Assembly: GCF_051954455.1 (NCBI RefSeq)
Contig: NZ_JBQCHS010000015.1
Span: 124,001-188,000, forward strand
Source of the DNA: Pseudolysinimonas sp051954455
Lineage (GTDB): Bacteria > Actinomycetota > Actinomycetes > Actinomycetales > Microbacteriaceae
Direction of reading: 5' to 3'
DNA length: 64,000 nt
In this document: positions 1 to 8,385 of the stretch, in pieces
Position numbering within the stretch: position 1 is the first letter of the stretch
Layout of the letters: every line of letters begins with the position of its first letter
Translations under genes and position numbers: made by a program
Notes under the pieces: generated by a model
Databases searched by the model: none
What the model was told of the DNA's origin: nothing
What the model saw: only the letters and a program-made list of their open reading frames with translations

Positions 1-411
1 GAAGACGAGCAGCGGGACCCCGCGCTGCAGCAGCTCCTTGGCGCTCACCCGGCGGGGGTGGTTGCCGGTGCGGTCGACCGGGAAGGCGTTGAAGAAGAGG
101 GCTGTCAGGCCGCGCCGCCACCACACGTCGAAGAAGTAGTCGGCGGCCGCGCCCGCCGCGAGGTAGCGCGACATCTTGCGCGGGAGCGAGCCGAGGATGA
201 GCGGGGCGTCGAGGTGCGAGGAGTGGTTGGCGACGACGATGAAGGCGCCGTTGGTCTTCTTGAGCTTCTCGCGCCCGTGGATCTGCACGGTCACCACCGA
301 CCAGACGACCGGCTTCAGGAGCAGGTGCTGCGCCACGAACCGGGCGGCCGCATGGCCCTTGGAGTTGAACCGATCGCGGGGGGGCTTCTTCGCCGCGTCG
401 TCGCCGGTCAT
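1..411 (-). CDS. PlsC-like 1-acyl-glycerophosphate acyltransferase (3' part outside window)
   Basis: The N-terminal 137 residues of an acyltransferase that transfers acyl chains to lysophospholipid at the membrane. The acyltransferase motif NHSSHLD (H-x4-D, the catalytic His/Asp pair) lies about 50 residues in, and a second block with FPVDR follows, as in the PlsC/LPLAT family. ATG at 411 overlaps the TGA of the upstream SDR by four bases (ATGA), so the two genes are translationally coupled. With the divergent reductase operon at 1280-5274 this suggests a membrane-lipid assembly role. The gene runs off the left edge. Family assignment is firm; the acyl acceptor is unknown. Confidence 0.85.
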   Translation of the reverse strand, partial: MTGDDAAKKPPRDRFNSKGHAAARFVAQHLLLKPVVWSVVTVQIHGREKLKKTNGAFIVVANHSSHLDAPLILGSLPRKMSRYLAAGAAADYFFDVWWRRGLTALFFNAFPVDRTGNHPRRVSAKELLQRGVPLLVF

Positions 412-1199
412 GGGGTAACCGTATCGCGCCGGCGTAGCGCGATCCGGCGGGAGATCGCCCGCATCGCCGCGCTCGGCAGATGTCGGGTGAACCAGGTGAG
501 CACTTGGAACCGAACACTCGGTATGGACAGGACCTTGCCCCTCTCGGCGTCGCGCAGACAGCGGTCGACGAGGTATTCGGCGTCGAGCCAGAGGAAGTTC
601 GGGATGCTCGACGAGCGCAGGTCGGCGCGCTGATGGAACTCGGTGTGCACCCATCCGGGTTCGAGGTTCGTGACCGTGACGCCGCTGCCGTGCAGCTCGT
701 TGGCCAGCACCTCGGAGAACGTGTTGACCCACGCCTTGGTCGCCGAGTAGGCGTTCATCGAGGTGCGGCCGGAGACGCTGCCGACGTTCACGATCGTCCC
801 GTGGCCGCGGGCGCGCATCGCCTCGCCCGCCGCCGACGCCAGGACGAAGACGGCGCGGATCATGACGTCGAACGCGCGGTCGTGCTCGGCGACGTCCGCG
901 CCGAGGATGCGCGTGCGCAGGCCGAAGCCGGCGTTGTTGACGAGGACCTCGACCGGGCGCTCGGCGTCGCGCAGCCGGGCGGCGACGCGGGCGGTCGCCT
1001 CGTCGTCGGCGAGGTCCGCGACGATCGTCTCGACCTCGCGGCCGAGCGACCGCAGCTCGGCCGCCATGGACTCGAGCGGCCCCTCGGAGCGCGCCACGAG
1101 CACGAGATCGTGCCCGCGGCGAGCGAGGGCGCGCGCGAACGCGGCACCGATGCCGGAGGTGCCGCCGGTGACGAGCGCGATGCCCCCTGCGATGGCCAT
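408..1199 (-). CDS. Short-chain dehydrogenase/reductase (SDR)
   Basis: A classical 263-residue SDR. It has the N-terminal cofactor motif TGGTSGIG, the NNAG motif, catalytic Ser in NVGSVSGR and the YSATK active site (YxxxK). ATG at 1199 is preferred over a GTG at 1241 because it starts exactly at the Rossmann strand and sits 7 bases downstream of a TATCGT -10 box, which suggests a leaderless mRNA. It is coupled by ATGA to the PlsC-like gene. It likely reduces an acyl or aldehyde/ketone intermediate with NAD(P)H; the substrate cannot be read from sequence. Confidence 0.85.
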   Translation of the reverse strand: MAIAGGIALVTGGTSGIGAAFARALARRGHDLVLVARSEGPLESMAAELRSLGREVETIVADLADDEATARVAARLRDAERPVEVLVNNAGFGLRTRILGADVAEHDRAFDVMIRAVFVLASAAGEAMRARGHGTIVNVGSVSGRTSMNAYSATKAWVNTFSEVLANELHGSGVTVTNLEPGWVHTEFHQRADLRSSSIPNFLWLDAEYLVDRCLRDAERGKVLSIPSVRFQVLTWFTRHLPSAAMRAISRRIALRRRDTVTP

Positions 1200-1205
1200 A
1201 TGGCT

Positions 1206-1212
1206 TACGATA
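1206..1212. promoter_or_regulatory. Divergent promoter candidate
   Basis: On the minus strand TATCGT (1207-1212) is a TANNNT -10 box 7 bases before the ATG at 1199. On the plus strand TACGAT (1206-1211) could serve the operon that starts at 1280. The two boxes overlap, so the two lipid units may be co-regulated from one site. Confidence 0.35.
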
Positions 1213-1279
1213 CGGTGCAAGCGCGCGCGGTTCCGGGACACCGATGAACCCCCGCTCCGGCCAGGAAGGGCCTGCTCCG

Positions 1280-2128
1280 ATGACCCCCCAGCACTCCGAC
1301 GCTCCGAGCGCCACGCTCGCGTCGGCGACCCCGGAGACCCGCACGATGGACGACTCCTTCGACATCCGTGAGTTCGCGCGGACCGCCCGCGGCAACCACC
1401 GCGCGGAGCTCGATCTGAGCGGGGTGCACGAGCTGCCGCTCGACGCCGTCCGGCTCACCCGGACCCTCCGCGACCTCGAGCGCACCACCATGCACCGCAT
1501 GCGCAACGTGCTCGTGACCGCGACCCACAAGGACGCGCGGGTGACCGCGTTCCTCACCACCTGGGCGTTCGAGAAGTTCTGGCTCGCCGACGCGCTCGAC
1601 GCCGTGCTCGACGCGGCCGAGGAGGAGCGCGCCGCCACCGAGTTCACGGCGCCGCCGCGCACCACGCTGAGCGAGCGCGTCGAGCGGCGCGGCCCGGTGA
1701 AGCGCGCGATCGCCGCGAACATCGCCGGCCCCGCGCTCGTCGACGCGCACATCACCACCCAGCTCGTCGACGAGTGGATCGGGCAGATCGCCTACCGCAA
1801 GCTCGGCGAACTGGCGGCGGCGCTCGGCTCCGTCGTGGAGATGGTCCTCGACGTCAAGTCGCGCCACATCGCCTTCTTCGCCGAGGAGGCGCAGCGCCGC
1901 CTCGCGTCCTCGCGCAAGGGTCGCCGACTCACCCGCAGGGAGCTGAGCCGGATGGCGTGGCCCGTCGGAGCGACCGAGCTGGCCGGTGACGAGCGCGACG
2001 CGTTCGAGCGCATCGTCTTCGGCGGCGGCGAGGGTCAGGCGGCCGTCAACCGCATCGGAGCGCTCATCGCGTCCCTGCCCGGCATGCAGCCCGTCGCACC
2101 CGTGGTGGCGGCGAGGCTCGCTCCGTGA
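1280..2128 (+). CDS. Ferritin-like protein with degenerate diiron site
   Basis: A 282-residue paralogue of the ferritin-like protein at 4444-5274; both share an F-W motif helix and a late R/K-H-x-A-F helix. In this copy the metal site is broken. The ExxH of the second helix is K99-FW-L102, and the first residue of the final ExxH is K193 (H196 remains). E67 and E165 are retained. It is therefore probably not a diiron oxidase and may be a partner subunit of the intact paralogue. The start at 1280 is chosen because AGGAAGG lies 9-15 bases upstream; an upstream in-frame ATG at 1244 has no such site. GTGA overlaps the next gene. Fold assignment is by comparison with the paralogue. Confidence 0.7.
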   Translation: MTPQHSDAPSATLASATPETRTMDDSFDIREFARTARGNHRAELDLSGVHELPLDAVRLTRTLRDLERTTMHRMRNVLVTATHKDARVTAFLTTWAFEKFWLADALDAVLDAAEEERAATEFTAPPRTTLSERVERRGPVKRAIAANIAGPALVDAHITTQLVDEWIGQIAYRKLGELAAALGSVVEMVLDVKSRHIAFFAEEAQRRLASSRKGRRLTRRELSRMAWPVGATELAGDERDAFERIVFGGGEGQAAVNRIGALIASLPGMQPVAPVVAARLAP

Positions 2129-4443
2129 CCCCGAAGCGCGCATCCACCGACCTCGGTTCCGCGCACGTCCTGCTGACGGGCGCCACCGGGTTCGTCGGCC
2201 AGGCCATCCTCGAGCGCCTGCTGGCCGATCACCCGGGCACCACGATCTCGCTGCTCATCCGCGGCAAGGGCTCCGCCGGCGGGGCCGACCGCCTCCGCAC
2301 CCTGCTCCGCAAGCCCGTCTTCTCGACCTGGCGCGAGCGGGTCGGCCAGGAGGCCGTCGACGCGGCGGTCGCCGAGCGCGTCCGCGTGATCGACGGCTCG
2401 CTCTCGCGGGTCCCCGAGCTGCCGACGGACCTCGACCTGGTCATCCACTCCGCGGCGTCGGTCTCGTTCGACCCGCCGATCGACCAGGCGTTCGACACCA
2501 ACGTCGGCGGCGCCATGAACCTCTACGAGGCGCTGCTCGCGACGGGCGGCGACCCGCACGTCGTCCATGTCTCGACCTGTTACGTCGGGGGGCTCCGCAA
2601 GGGCGTGCAGCCCGAGGCGAGTCTCAAGCACAACGTCGACTGGCGTGCCGAGTACGCCGCGGCCCGCGCCGCGCGCGAGGAGGTCGAGCTCGAATCGCGC
2701 CGCCCGGAGCGGCTCCGCGCGATGCTCGAGAAGGCGCGCGATCAGCACGGCAAGCAGGGCCCGCAGGCCGTGTCGAAGGCGACGGAGGCCGCCCGCGTCG
2801 AGTGGGTCGAGGCGCAGCTCGTCGACGCCGGCCGCACCCGCGCCGAGTCGCTCGGCTGGACCGACGTCTACACCCTGACCAAGGCGAGCGCGGAGCGTGC
2901 CGCGGAGGAGCTGTGGGCCGCCAACGGCCATCGGCTCTCGATCGTGCGACCGACCATCATCGAGTCCGCGATTCAGCATCCGTTCCCGGGGTGGATCGAC
3001 GGCTTCAAGGTCGCCGACCCGCTGATCATCGCCTACGGGCGCGGTCAGCTGCCCGAGTTCCCGGGCCTGCCCGACTCGATCCTCGACCTGATCCCGGTCG
3101 ACTACGTCGTCAACACCGTCCTCGCGGCGGCGGCGAACCCCGACAAGGCGAAGGCGCAGTACTTCCACGTGAGCTCGGGCGCCTCCAATCCGCTCCCGTT
3201 CCACCGGATGTTCGAGAACGTCAACCGCTACTTCCTCGAGCACCCGATGCCGAAGCCGGGCGAGCCGGGGGAGATCCGCGTGCCGACCTGGAAGTTCCCG
3301 GGCGGGCGCAAGGTCGAGCGCGGGATCGTCCGCCGCGAGAAGGCGGCGGTCCGCGCAGCGGCGCTCCTGCGCCGCCTGCCGCAGACGCCGGCCATCCGTG
3401 AGAACCTCGCGAAGCTGGAGTCCGGCGCGCACGACCTCGAGACCCTGCGCAACTTCGCTCAGCTCTACCGGGCGTACACGCAGACCGAGATCATCTTCGA
3501 CGACAGCAACACACGCGCCCTCAACGACGCGATCCCGAAGACGAAGCGCGCCGACCGCGGCTTCGACGTGCCGGGCATCGACTGGGAGGACTACCTCCAG
3601 AACGTGCACTTCCCGGCGATCACCGGCATGACGCGCGCCTACTCGAAGCGGAAGCAGGGCCCCTCGACGCCGGCGTCGTCGAAGCCCCGCCGCGAGCTGC
3701 CGCAGCGCAGCGACGTCGTCGCGGTGTTCGACCTCGAGGGCACCGTCGTCGACTCGAACATCGTCCAGCAGTACCTGTGGGTGCGCTCCGCGGGCCTGCG
3801 CAAGGCGGCGTGGCCGGCGGAGTTCGCGCGGTTGCTCGCGTCCGCGCCGGGGTACCTGCGCACCGATCGCCGCGACCGGGGCGAGTTCATCCGGTCGTTC
3901 CTGCGGCGCTACGAGGGCATGCCGCTGGCGCGCCTCGAGCGGATCGTCCAGGGCGGCTACGGCGACACCCTCCGCCGGCACGTCAGCCCCGACGCGGTCG
4001 CGCGGATCAAGGCGCACCGCGACGCGGGCCACCGCACGGTTCTCGTCACGGGGTCCATCGGCCTGCTCGTCGAGCCCATCGCCGGCCTGGTGGACGAGGT
4101 CGTCGCGAGCGACATGCACGTGCGCGACGGGGTCCTCACCGGGTTCCTCGGTCGCCCGCCGCTCGTCGCCGAGGCGCGCGCCGCTTGGCTGCAGCGCTAT
4201 GCCGACCAGAACGGGCTCGACCTCTCCGGTTCGTACGGATACGGCGACTCGCATGCCGACGTCGGCTGGCTGGAACTGCTCGGGCATCCGCACGCGGTCA
4301 ACCCCGACACCCAACTGCAGCGCGAGGCGCAACGAAGACATTGGAGAATCGACAGCTGGAAGCGCAGCGCTCACTCACCGAAGCGTGATGAGATCGAGGC
4401 AGCGCCGACAGAACGACCCGAGCCCGAACGACAGGACGCCTAG
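2125..4443 (+). CDS. Fatty acyl reductase-like NAD(P) domain fused to HAD-IB phosphatase
   Basis: A 772-residue two-domain protein. Residues 1-470 form a male-sterility/fatty acyl-CoA reductase type extended SDR: TGATGFVG at 18-25, SAASVSF, and Y249-TLT-K253 as catalytic YxxxK. Residues from about 530 form a HAD-IB (SerB-like) phosphatase: nucleophile motif FDLEGT (D536; the second acid is E538 instead of the usual Asp), Ser in VTGS, and GYGDSHAD with the metal-binding Asp. Expected chemistry is reduction of an acyl thioester to aldehyde or alcohol plus phosphate removal from a lipid or small molecule. The GTG start overlaps the upstream stop (GTGA) and the next ATG follows the TAG directly, so the three genes form one operon. 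Confidence 0.8.
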   Translation: MTPKRASTDLGSAHVLLTGATGFVGQAILERLLADHPGTTISLLIRGKGSAGGADRLRTLLRKPVFSTWRERVGQEAVDAAVAERVRVIDGSLSRVPELPTDLDLVIHSAASVSFDPPIDQAFDTNVGGAMNLYEALLATGGDPHVVHVSTCYVGGLRKGVQPEASLKHNVDWRAEYAAARAAREEVELESRRPERLRAMLEKARDQHGKQGPQAVSKATEAARVEWVEAQLVDAGRTRAESLGWTDVYTLTKASAERAAEELWAANGHRLSIVRPTIIESAIQHPFPGWIDGFKVADPLIIAYGRGQLPEFPGLPDSILDLIPVDYVVNTVLAAAANPDKAKAQYFHVSSGASNPLPFHRMFENVNRYFLEHPMPKPGEPGEIRVPTWKFPGGRKVERGIVRREKAAVRAAALLRRLPQTPAIRENLAKLESGAHDLETLRNFAQLYRAYTQTEIIFDDSNTRALNDAIPKTKRADRGFDVPGIDWEDYLQNVHFPAITGMTRAYSKRKQGPSTPASSKPRRELPQRSDVVAVFDLEGTVVDSNIVQQYLWVRSAGLRKAAWPAEFARLLASAPGYLRTDRRDRGEFIRSFLRRYEGMPLARLERIVQGGYGDTLRRHVSPDAVARIKAHRDAGHRTVLVTGSIGLLVEPIAGLVDEVVASDMHVRDGVLTGFLGRPPLVAEARAAWLQRYADQNGLDLSGSYGYGDSHADVGWLELLGHPHAVNPDTQLQREAQRRHWRIDSWKRSAHSPKRDEIEAAPTERPEPERQDA

Positions 4444-5274
4444 ATGGCCTTCGACATCGACAAGTACACGACGAACTCGCAGAGCGTCGCCTGGAGCGAC
4501 CTCGACTTCGACGCGTTCGACACGGATCCGCTTCCCGCGCAGACGCTGCGCACGATCCGGTACATGGCCGATGTGGAATATCACACCGTCTGCTACCTCC
4601 GCGATCTGCTGACCACCCCGTCGCACAAGGAGCCGGAGATCGGCGCCTTCATGACGATGTGGAACCGCGAGGAGTTCTGGCACGGCGAGGCCCTCGCCGC
4701 GGTGCTCAACAAGCACGGGATGACGCTCGACTTCGACGAGCTGAAGGCGAACCGCGTCAAGCTCGGCTGGAAGGACCGCCTCGACCCGATCAAGCAGTCG
4801 CTCATGGGCGGGCTGGTCGGTCACGACTTCGTCGCCGTGCACATGGCCTGGGGAGCCGTCAACGAGTGGTCGGCGAACGCCGCCTACCTGCGCCTCGCCA
4901 AGCAGCAGAACCACCCCGTGCTCGGCGAGCTGCTGAAGCGGATCGCGGCGCAGGAGACGAAGCACGTCGCGTTCTACGCCTCGCAGGCGCGCGCGCGCCT
5001 CGCCGACTCCAAGAAGGCGCAGGTCATCGCGCGCTTCGCCCTCAACAAGTTCTGGAAGCCGGTCGGCTCGGGCATCAGCCCCGACTCCGAGGTCGAGCAC
5101 GTCATGCGTCAGATGTTCTCGGGGCCCGAGGGCCGCAAGCTCATCCAGGACGTGGACTCGCACATCGCGAAGCTGCCCGGCATGTCGGGGCTCAGGATCG
5201 TGGAGAACTCGCTCGAGCGCTTCCACATCTCCGCGACTGAGGAGGCCCCGGTCGAGGAGCTCGTCGCCGCGTAG
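4444..5274 (+). CDS. Ferritin-like diiron protein
   Basis: A 276-residue helical protein with a full ferritin-like diiron ligand set: E45, E77-FW-H80 (ExxH), E141, and E171-TK-H174 (ExxH). Such sites activate O2 in desaturases, AurF-type N-oxygenases and aldehyde-deformylating oxygenases. Standing directly behind a fatty acyl reductase, it is a candidate oxygenase acting on a fatty acyl or aldehyde chain (inference). It starts at the base after the reductase stop codon. The degenerate paralogue at 1280-2128 opens the same operon. Confidence 0.75.
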   Translation: MAFDIDKYTTNSQSVAWSDLDFDAFDTDPLPAQTLRTIRYMADVEYHTVCYLRDLLTTPSHKEPEIGAFMTMWNREEFWHGEALAAVLNKHGMTLDFDELKANRVKLGWKDRLDPIKQSLMGGLVGHDFVAVHMAWGAVNEWSANAAYLRLAKQQNHPVLGELLKRIAAQETKHVAFYASQARARLADSKKAQVIARFALNKFWKPVGSGISPDSEVEHVMRQMFSGPEGRKLIQDVDSHIAKLPGMSGLRIVENSLERFHISATEEAPVEELVAA

Positions 5275-5288
5275 ATCAGCTCGCGGAT

Positions 5289-6629
5289 TCAGCTCGCCGG
5301 CAGCACGATCCGGAAGACCGCACCGCCCGGCGTGGAGTGCGCGCTGATCGTGCCGCCCAGTCGCTCCACCAGGCGGGCCGCGATCGACAGACCCAGCCCC
5401 GTTCCGACCGGCCGGACGTCGCGGTAGCGGTCGCGCAGGCGCCCGCGCTCGAAGGCGTGCTCGGCGTCGTCGGGGGTGAGACCCGGCCCCCCGTCGGCGA
5501 CCTCGAGGACCGCGGCGCCGCCGTCCGTCCTCCCGGCGCGGAGCACGATGCGCGACCCCGCGGGGCTCACCCGCAGGGCGTTCTCGAGCAGTCCGTCGAC
5601 GACCTGCCGTGCCCGCGCCGGATCCGTGCGGGCGGTCACCGGGCCGACCGCGTCCACGTCGATCTCCACGTGCCCGGATGCGGCCCGGGCGAGCCACGCG
5701 GCCGCCGCCTCGCGGAGGACCGCGCCGAGCTCGACGTCGACCGGCTGCACCGGGAAGTCCTCCGCCTCCAACCGGGCGAGTGCGAGCAGGTCGTCGGTGA
5801 AGGCGGTCAGTCGGGTGGACTCGGCCTCGAGCGTCCGACCGACCTCGGGCAGCTGCTCGGGCGGCACGACCCCGTCGCGCAGCGCCTCGGCGTAGCCGCG
5901 GATCGCGGTGAGCGGGGTGCGGAGCTCGTGCGAGATCGAGAGCAGGAACTCGCGCTGCCGCCCCTCGGAGTGCGCGAGCGCCCGGTCGAGCGAGCCGAGC
6001 GCCGACTCGACGTCGGCGACCTCGTCGATGGGGCTGGGGTCCAGAGGCACGTTGCGCTCCCCCGATGCGAGCCGCCGCGCCGCGCCGGCGAGGCGCACCA
6101 GGGGTCGCGACAGGGCGCGCGAGGCGATGACCGCCACGATCAGGGCGACGACGAATCCGATCGCGAGCGCGAGCAGGACGCGCGCCAGTACGGTCGGCGT
6201 GAGGGTGCGGGCCGTCGCGATGTCCTGCGCCGCCACGATGCCGCCGCCCTGCTTGGTCGGCCGCCCCTCGACGGCGTAGGTCTGACCGCCCCGTCGTACG
6301 GTCGTCGACACGTCGTCGCCGGCGCGGAGCTTCGTCGCGATCCGCGGGAGGACGACGAACGATGCGGAGCCCGTGATCGCCCCGCTCCTGCCGACACGTG
6401 CGACGACGACACCGGGATCGTCGAGCTGCGAGAGCCCGTCGATCGCGGCGTTGCGAGCGGTCGGCGAGGCGGCGACCAGTCGCTCGACCTGGGCGACGAG
6501 CTGGGCGCGCGCCGCCGAGTCGTCGACGCTCCGCACGAGCGTGAGCGCGGCGATCGCCGTGACCACGACCGCGACGAGCGCCACCACGACGGTCGCGACG
6601 AGGAGCCGCCGACGGATCGGCCCCCTCAC
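5289..6629 (-). CDS. Sensor histidine kinase, HAMP type
   Basis: A 446-residue membrane sensor: transmembrane segment at about 9-31, extracytoplasmic loop of about 115 residues, second segment at about 147-169, HAMP linker to about 222, then HisKA with H234 (SHELRTPL) and a HATPase_c domain with G boxes (DGGPGL and GTGLGL). The GTG start at 6629 overlaps the TGA of the response regulator. The longer frame upstream lies inside the regulator and is not used. The signal is unknown; the neighbouring secreted protein at 7341-8054 may be a target or partner. Confidence 0.92.
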   Translation of the reverse strand: MRGPIRRRLLVATVVVALVAVVVTAIAALTLVRSVDDSAARAQLVAQVERLVAASPTARNAAIDGLSQLDDPGVVVARVGRSGAITGSASFVVLPRIATKLRAGDDVSTTVRRGGQTYAVEGRPTKQGGGIVAAQDIATARTLTPTVLARVLLALAIGFVVALIVAVIASRALSRPLVRLAGAARRLASGERNVPLDPSPIDEVADVESALGSLDRALAHSEGRQREFLLSISHELRTPLTAIRGYAEALRDGVVPPEQLPEVGRTLEAESTRLTAFTDDLLALARLEAEDFPVQPVDVELGAVLREAAAAWLARAASGHVEIDVDAVGPVTARTDPARARQVVDGLLENALRVSPAGSRIVLRAGRTDGGAAVLEVADGGPGLTPDDAEHAFERGRLRDRYRDVRPVGTGLGLSIAARLVERLGGTISAHSTPGGAVFRIVLPAS

Positions 6630-7309
6630 GCGGTGTCCTCGATCGCGTAGCCGACGCCGCGCACCGTGCGGATCGGATCGGGGTGTCCGAGCTTCGCCCG
6701 CAGCTGGGCGATGTGCACGTCGACGGTGCGGGTGCCGCTGTAGTCGGCCATCCCCCACACCGCCGAGAGGAGCTGCTCGCGGGTGAACACCTGACCGGGG
6801 CGGGAGAGCAGGTGCGCGAGGAGGTCGAACTCGGTGGTGGTGAGCTCCACCGGCTCGCCGTCGGCCCGCACCCGGCGCGTGCCCTCGTCCAGCTCGATGC
6901 GGCCGGCCCGGCGGACGGTCGCCGCGGCGGGCGCCGCCGATCGGCGCACGAGCCCCTTGACCCGGGCGACCAGCTCGCGCGGTGAGAAGGGCTTCGTCAC
7001 GTAGTCGTCGGCACCCAACTCGAGCCCGACGATCCGGTCGACCTCGCCGTCGTGCGCCGTGACGAACACGACCGGCACCCAGTCGCCGTCGGCACGGAGG
7101 CGTCGGACGACCTCGAGGCCGTCCAAGCCGGGCAGCCCGATGTCGACGAGCACCACGACCGGCGAGAGCCGGCGGATGTCGGCCAGGCCCGCGTGCCCGT
7201 CGGTCGCGACGTGCACGCCGAACCCCGCCTGTTGCAGGTACAGGCGCTCCATCTCGGCGATCGCGCGCTCGTCCTCGAGCACGACGACGAGGCCGCGGTC
7301 GGCGTTCAC
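6626..7309 (-). CDS. OmpR/PhoB-family response regulator
   Basis: A 227-residue regulator with receiver domain (D56 phospho-acceptor, VTKPF lysine) and C-terminal winged-helix Trans_reg_C domain ending in VRGVGYAI. The GTG at 7309 is supported by a TACGGT box exactly 6 bases upstream, so the mRNA is probably leaderless. It is first in a two-gene unit with its kinase. Confidence 0.93.
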   Translation of the reverse strand: MNADRGLVVVLEDERAIAEMERLYLQQAGFGVHVATDGHAGLADIRRLSPVVVLVDIGLPGLDGLEVVRRLRADGDWVPVVFVTAHDGEVDRIVGLELGADDYVTKPFSPRELVARVKGLVRRSAAPAAATVRRAGRIELDEGTRRVRADGEPVELTTTEFDLLAHLLSRPGQVFTREQLLSAVWGMADYSGTRTVDVHIAQLRAKLGHPDPIRTVRGVGYAIEDTA

Positions 7310-7315
7310 CCGCTC

Positions 7316-7321
7316 ACCGTA
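7316..7321 (-). promoter_or_regulatory. -10 box of leaderless promoter (response regulator)
   Basis: TACGGT on the minus strand ends 6 bases before the GTG start at 7309, the spacing expected when transcription begins at the start codon. Confidence 0.5.
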
Positions 7322-7340
7322 CCCGCGGCCCCGCCGGGGT

Positions 7341-8054
7341 TCACTTCGTGGTCGGCTTCAGACCCTGGTGGATCGCCTTCGCGTCCTGCGCGGCCTGCTT
7401 CACCGCGGCGAGCGCGGCCTTCGCCTTGTCGTGCAGCCCGGTCATCGCGGAGTGGTTCGCGTTGAAGTCCGCCGGGGTCACGGCGAGCGCCGCGGCCGCG
7501 AGACCGTCGGTGTCGGAGGAGGCGGTCTTCAGCTGCGCGTTGAGGTCGTCGAGCTTGGCCTGCAGGTCGGAGTTGCCCGACACCCTGGTCGCGAGCTTCG
7601 AGGAGACCTGCTGGAGCCGCGGGATGGCGGTTCCGGTGAGCCGGTCGGCCGCCGCGGTGATGCGCGCCTGCGGGAGCGCCACGACGTACACGCGGTAGGT
7701 CTCGTAGATGCTGCGGTAGTCCGTGCGCGCCGTCGACACGCTCGTGTCGGCCGCGATCTTGGTCGCGAGGGTCTTCATGCCGGTCACGTCGGCGTTGAGT
7801 GTCGCGAGCACCGTGCTCTGGTCGCTCGAGCTGATGCCCTTCGCGGACGTGATCTTGGAGATCTCCGCGGTGAGCGAAGCGATCCGCTTCGAGGTGGCCG
7901 CGGCTCCCTTCGCCTGGATGTCGGAGAGGGAGGCGGCGGCGTGCGTCGCGGTAGGAGCGGGGCTCGGCGAGCCGTCGGCGAACGCCGGCGTCGCGACGCC
8001 GGCCAGCAACGCGCCGGCCACGAGGGGCGCGGCGATCAGGAGAGGTGTCTTCAT
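7341..8054 (-). CDS. Secreted protein of unknown function
   Basis: A 237-residue protein with a Sec signal peptide (basic MK, hydrophobic core to about residue 22, AFA cleavage site) followed by a Ser/Pro/Ala/Thr linker and a helical, Ala/Lys/Asp-rich body that looks like extended coiled coil. No catalytic motif or lipobox is seen. A GGAGAG ribosome-binding site lies 8 bases before the ATG. It sits 31 bases downstream of the two-component promoter region and is transcribed in the same direction, so it may be functionally linked to that system. Function not recognised. Confidence 0.7.
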   Translation of the reverse strand: MKTPLLIAAPLVAGALLAGVATPAFADGSPSPAPTATHAAASLSDIQAKGAAATSKRIASLTAEISKITSAKGISSSDQSTVLATLNADVTGMKTLATKIAADTSVSTARTDYRSIYETYRVYVVALPQARITAAADRLTGTAIPRLQQVSSKLATRVSGNSDLQAKLDDLNAQLKTASSDTDGLAAAALAVTPADFNANHSAMTGLHDKAKAALAAVKQAAQDAKAIHQGLKPTTK

Positions 8055-8083
8055 GGCGACGACTCTCCGCCGCGCGCGTCGCG

Positions 8084-8107
8084 CCCCGATCAGGCTCGTG
8101 TTCGGGG
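8084..8107 (-). terminator. Possible hairpin after the small acidic gene
   Basis: CCCCGA (8084-8089) and TCGGGG (8102-8107) can pair around a 12-base loop just downstream of the gene at 8119-8319. There is no T-run. Confidence 0.3.
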
Positions 8108-8118
8108 AGCGTAAACCG

Positions 8119-8319
8119 TCAGGAGACGGAGATGACCTTCGGGTCGTCGCCGCCGTCCTCGTCCTCGACCGCCTCGTCGCGGTCCGCGTCCTTCGTCATC
8201 TCGCGGTCCGCGGTGCCCTGGCCGGTGAGGCTGTTGTCGACGTCGTCGGACATGCCGCTGTCGACCTCGTCCCACGTCTGGGCCGATTCGGACTGGTTGC
8301 CGCTCGCGTTGCTCGCCAT
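8119..8319 (-). CDS. Small acidic hypothetical protein
   Basis: A 66-residue, strongly acidic, Ser/Asp/Glu-rich protein with no hydrophobic segment and no recognisable fold; probably cytosolic and disordered. A GGAGG sequence lies immediately before the ATG and the gene is followed by a hairpin. The composition fits small stress-type proteins common in actinobacteria, but no function can be assigned. Confidence 0.5.
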   Translation of the reverse strand: MASNASGNQSESAQTWDEVDSGMSDDVDNSLTGQGTADREMTKDADRDEAVEDEDGGDDPKVISVS

Positions 8320-8385
8320 GCCTCCAGTGTGCCGTGCCGCGGCGCTCCCGGCGAACGGACTCGGCCCGTGCTCAGGGGCGGCCGC

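Noticed and set aside
2035..4374. Long minus-strand open frame (779 codons) opposite the reductase-HAD gene
   Set aside because: High-GC shadow frame: Arg/Asp/Val/Gly-rich, no domain motifs, and the plus strand encodes a clear two-domain enzyme with coupled neighbours.
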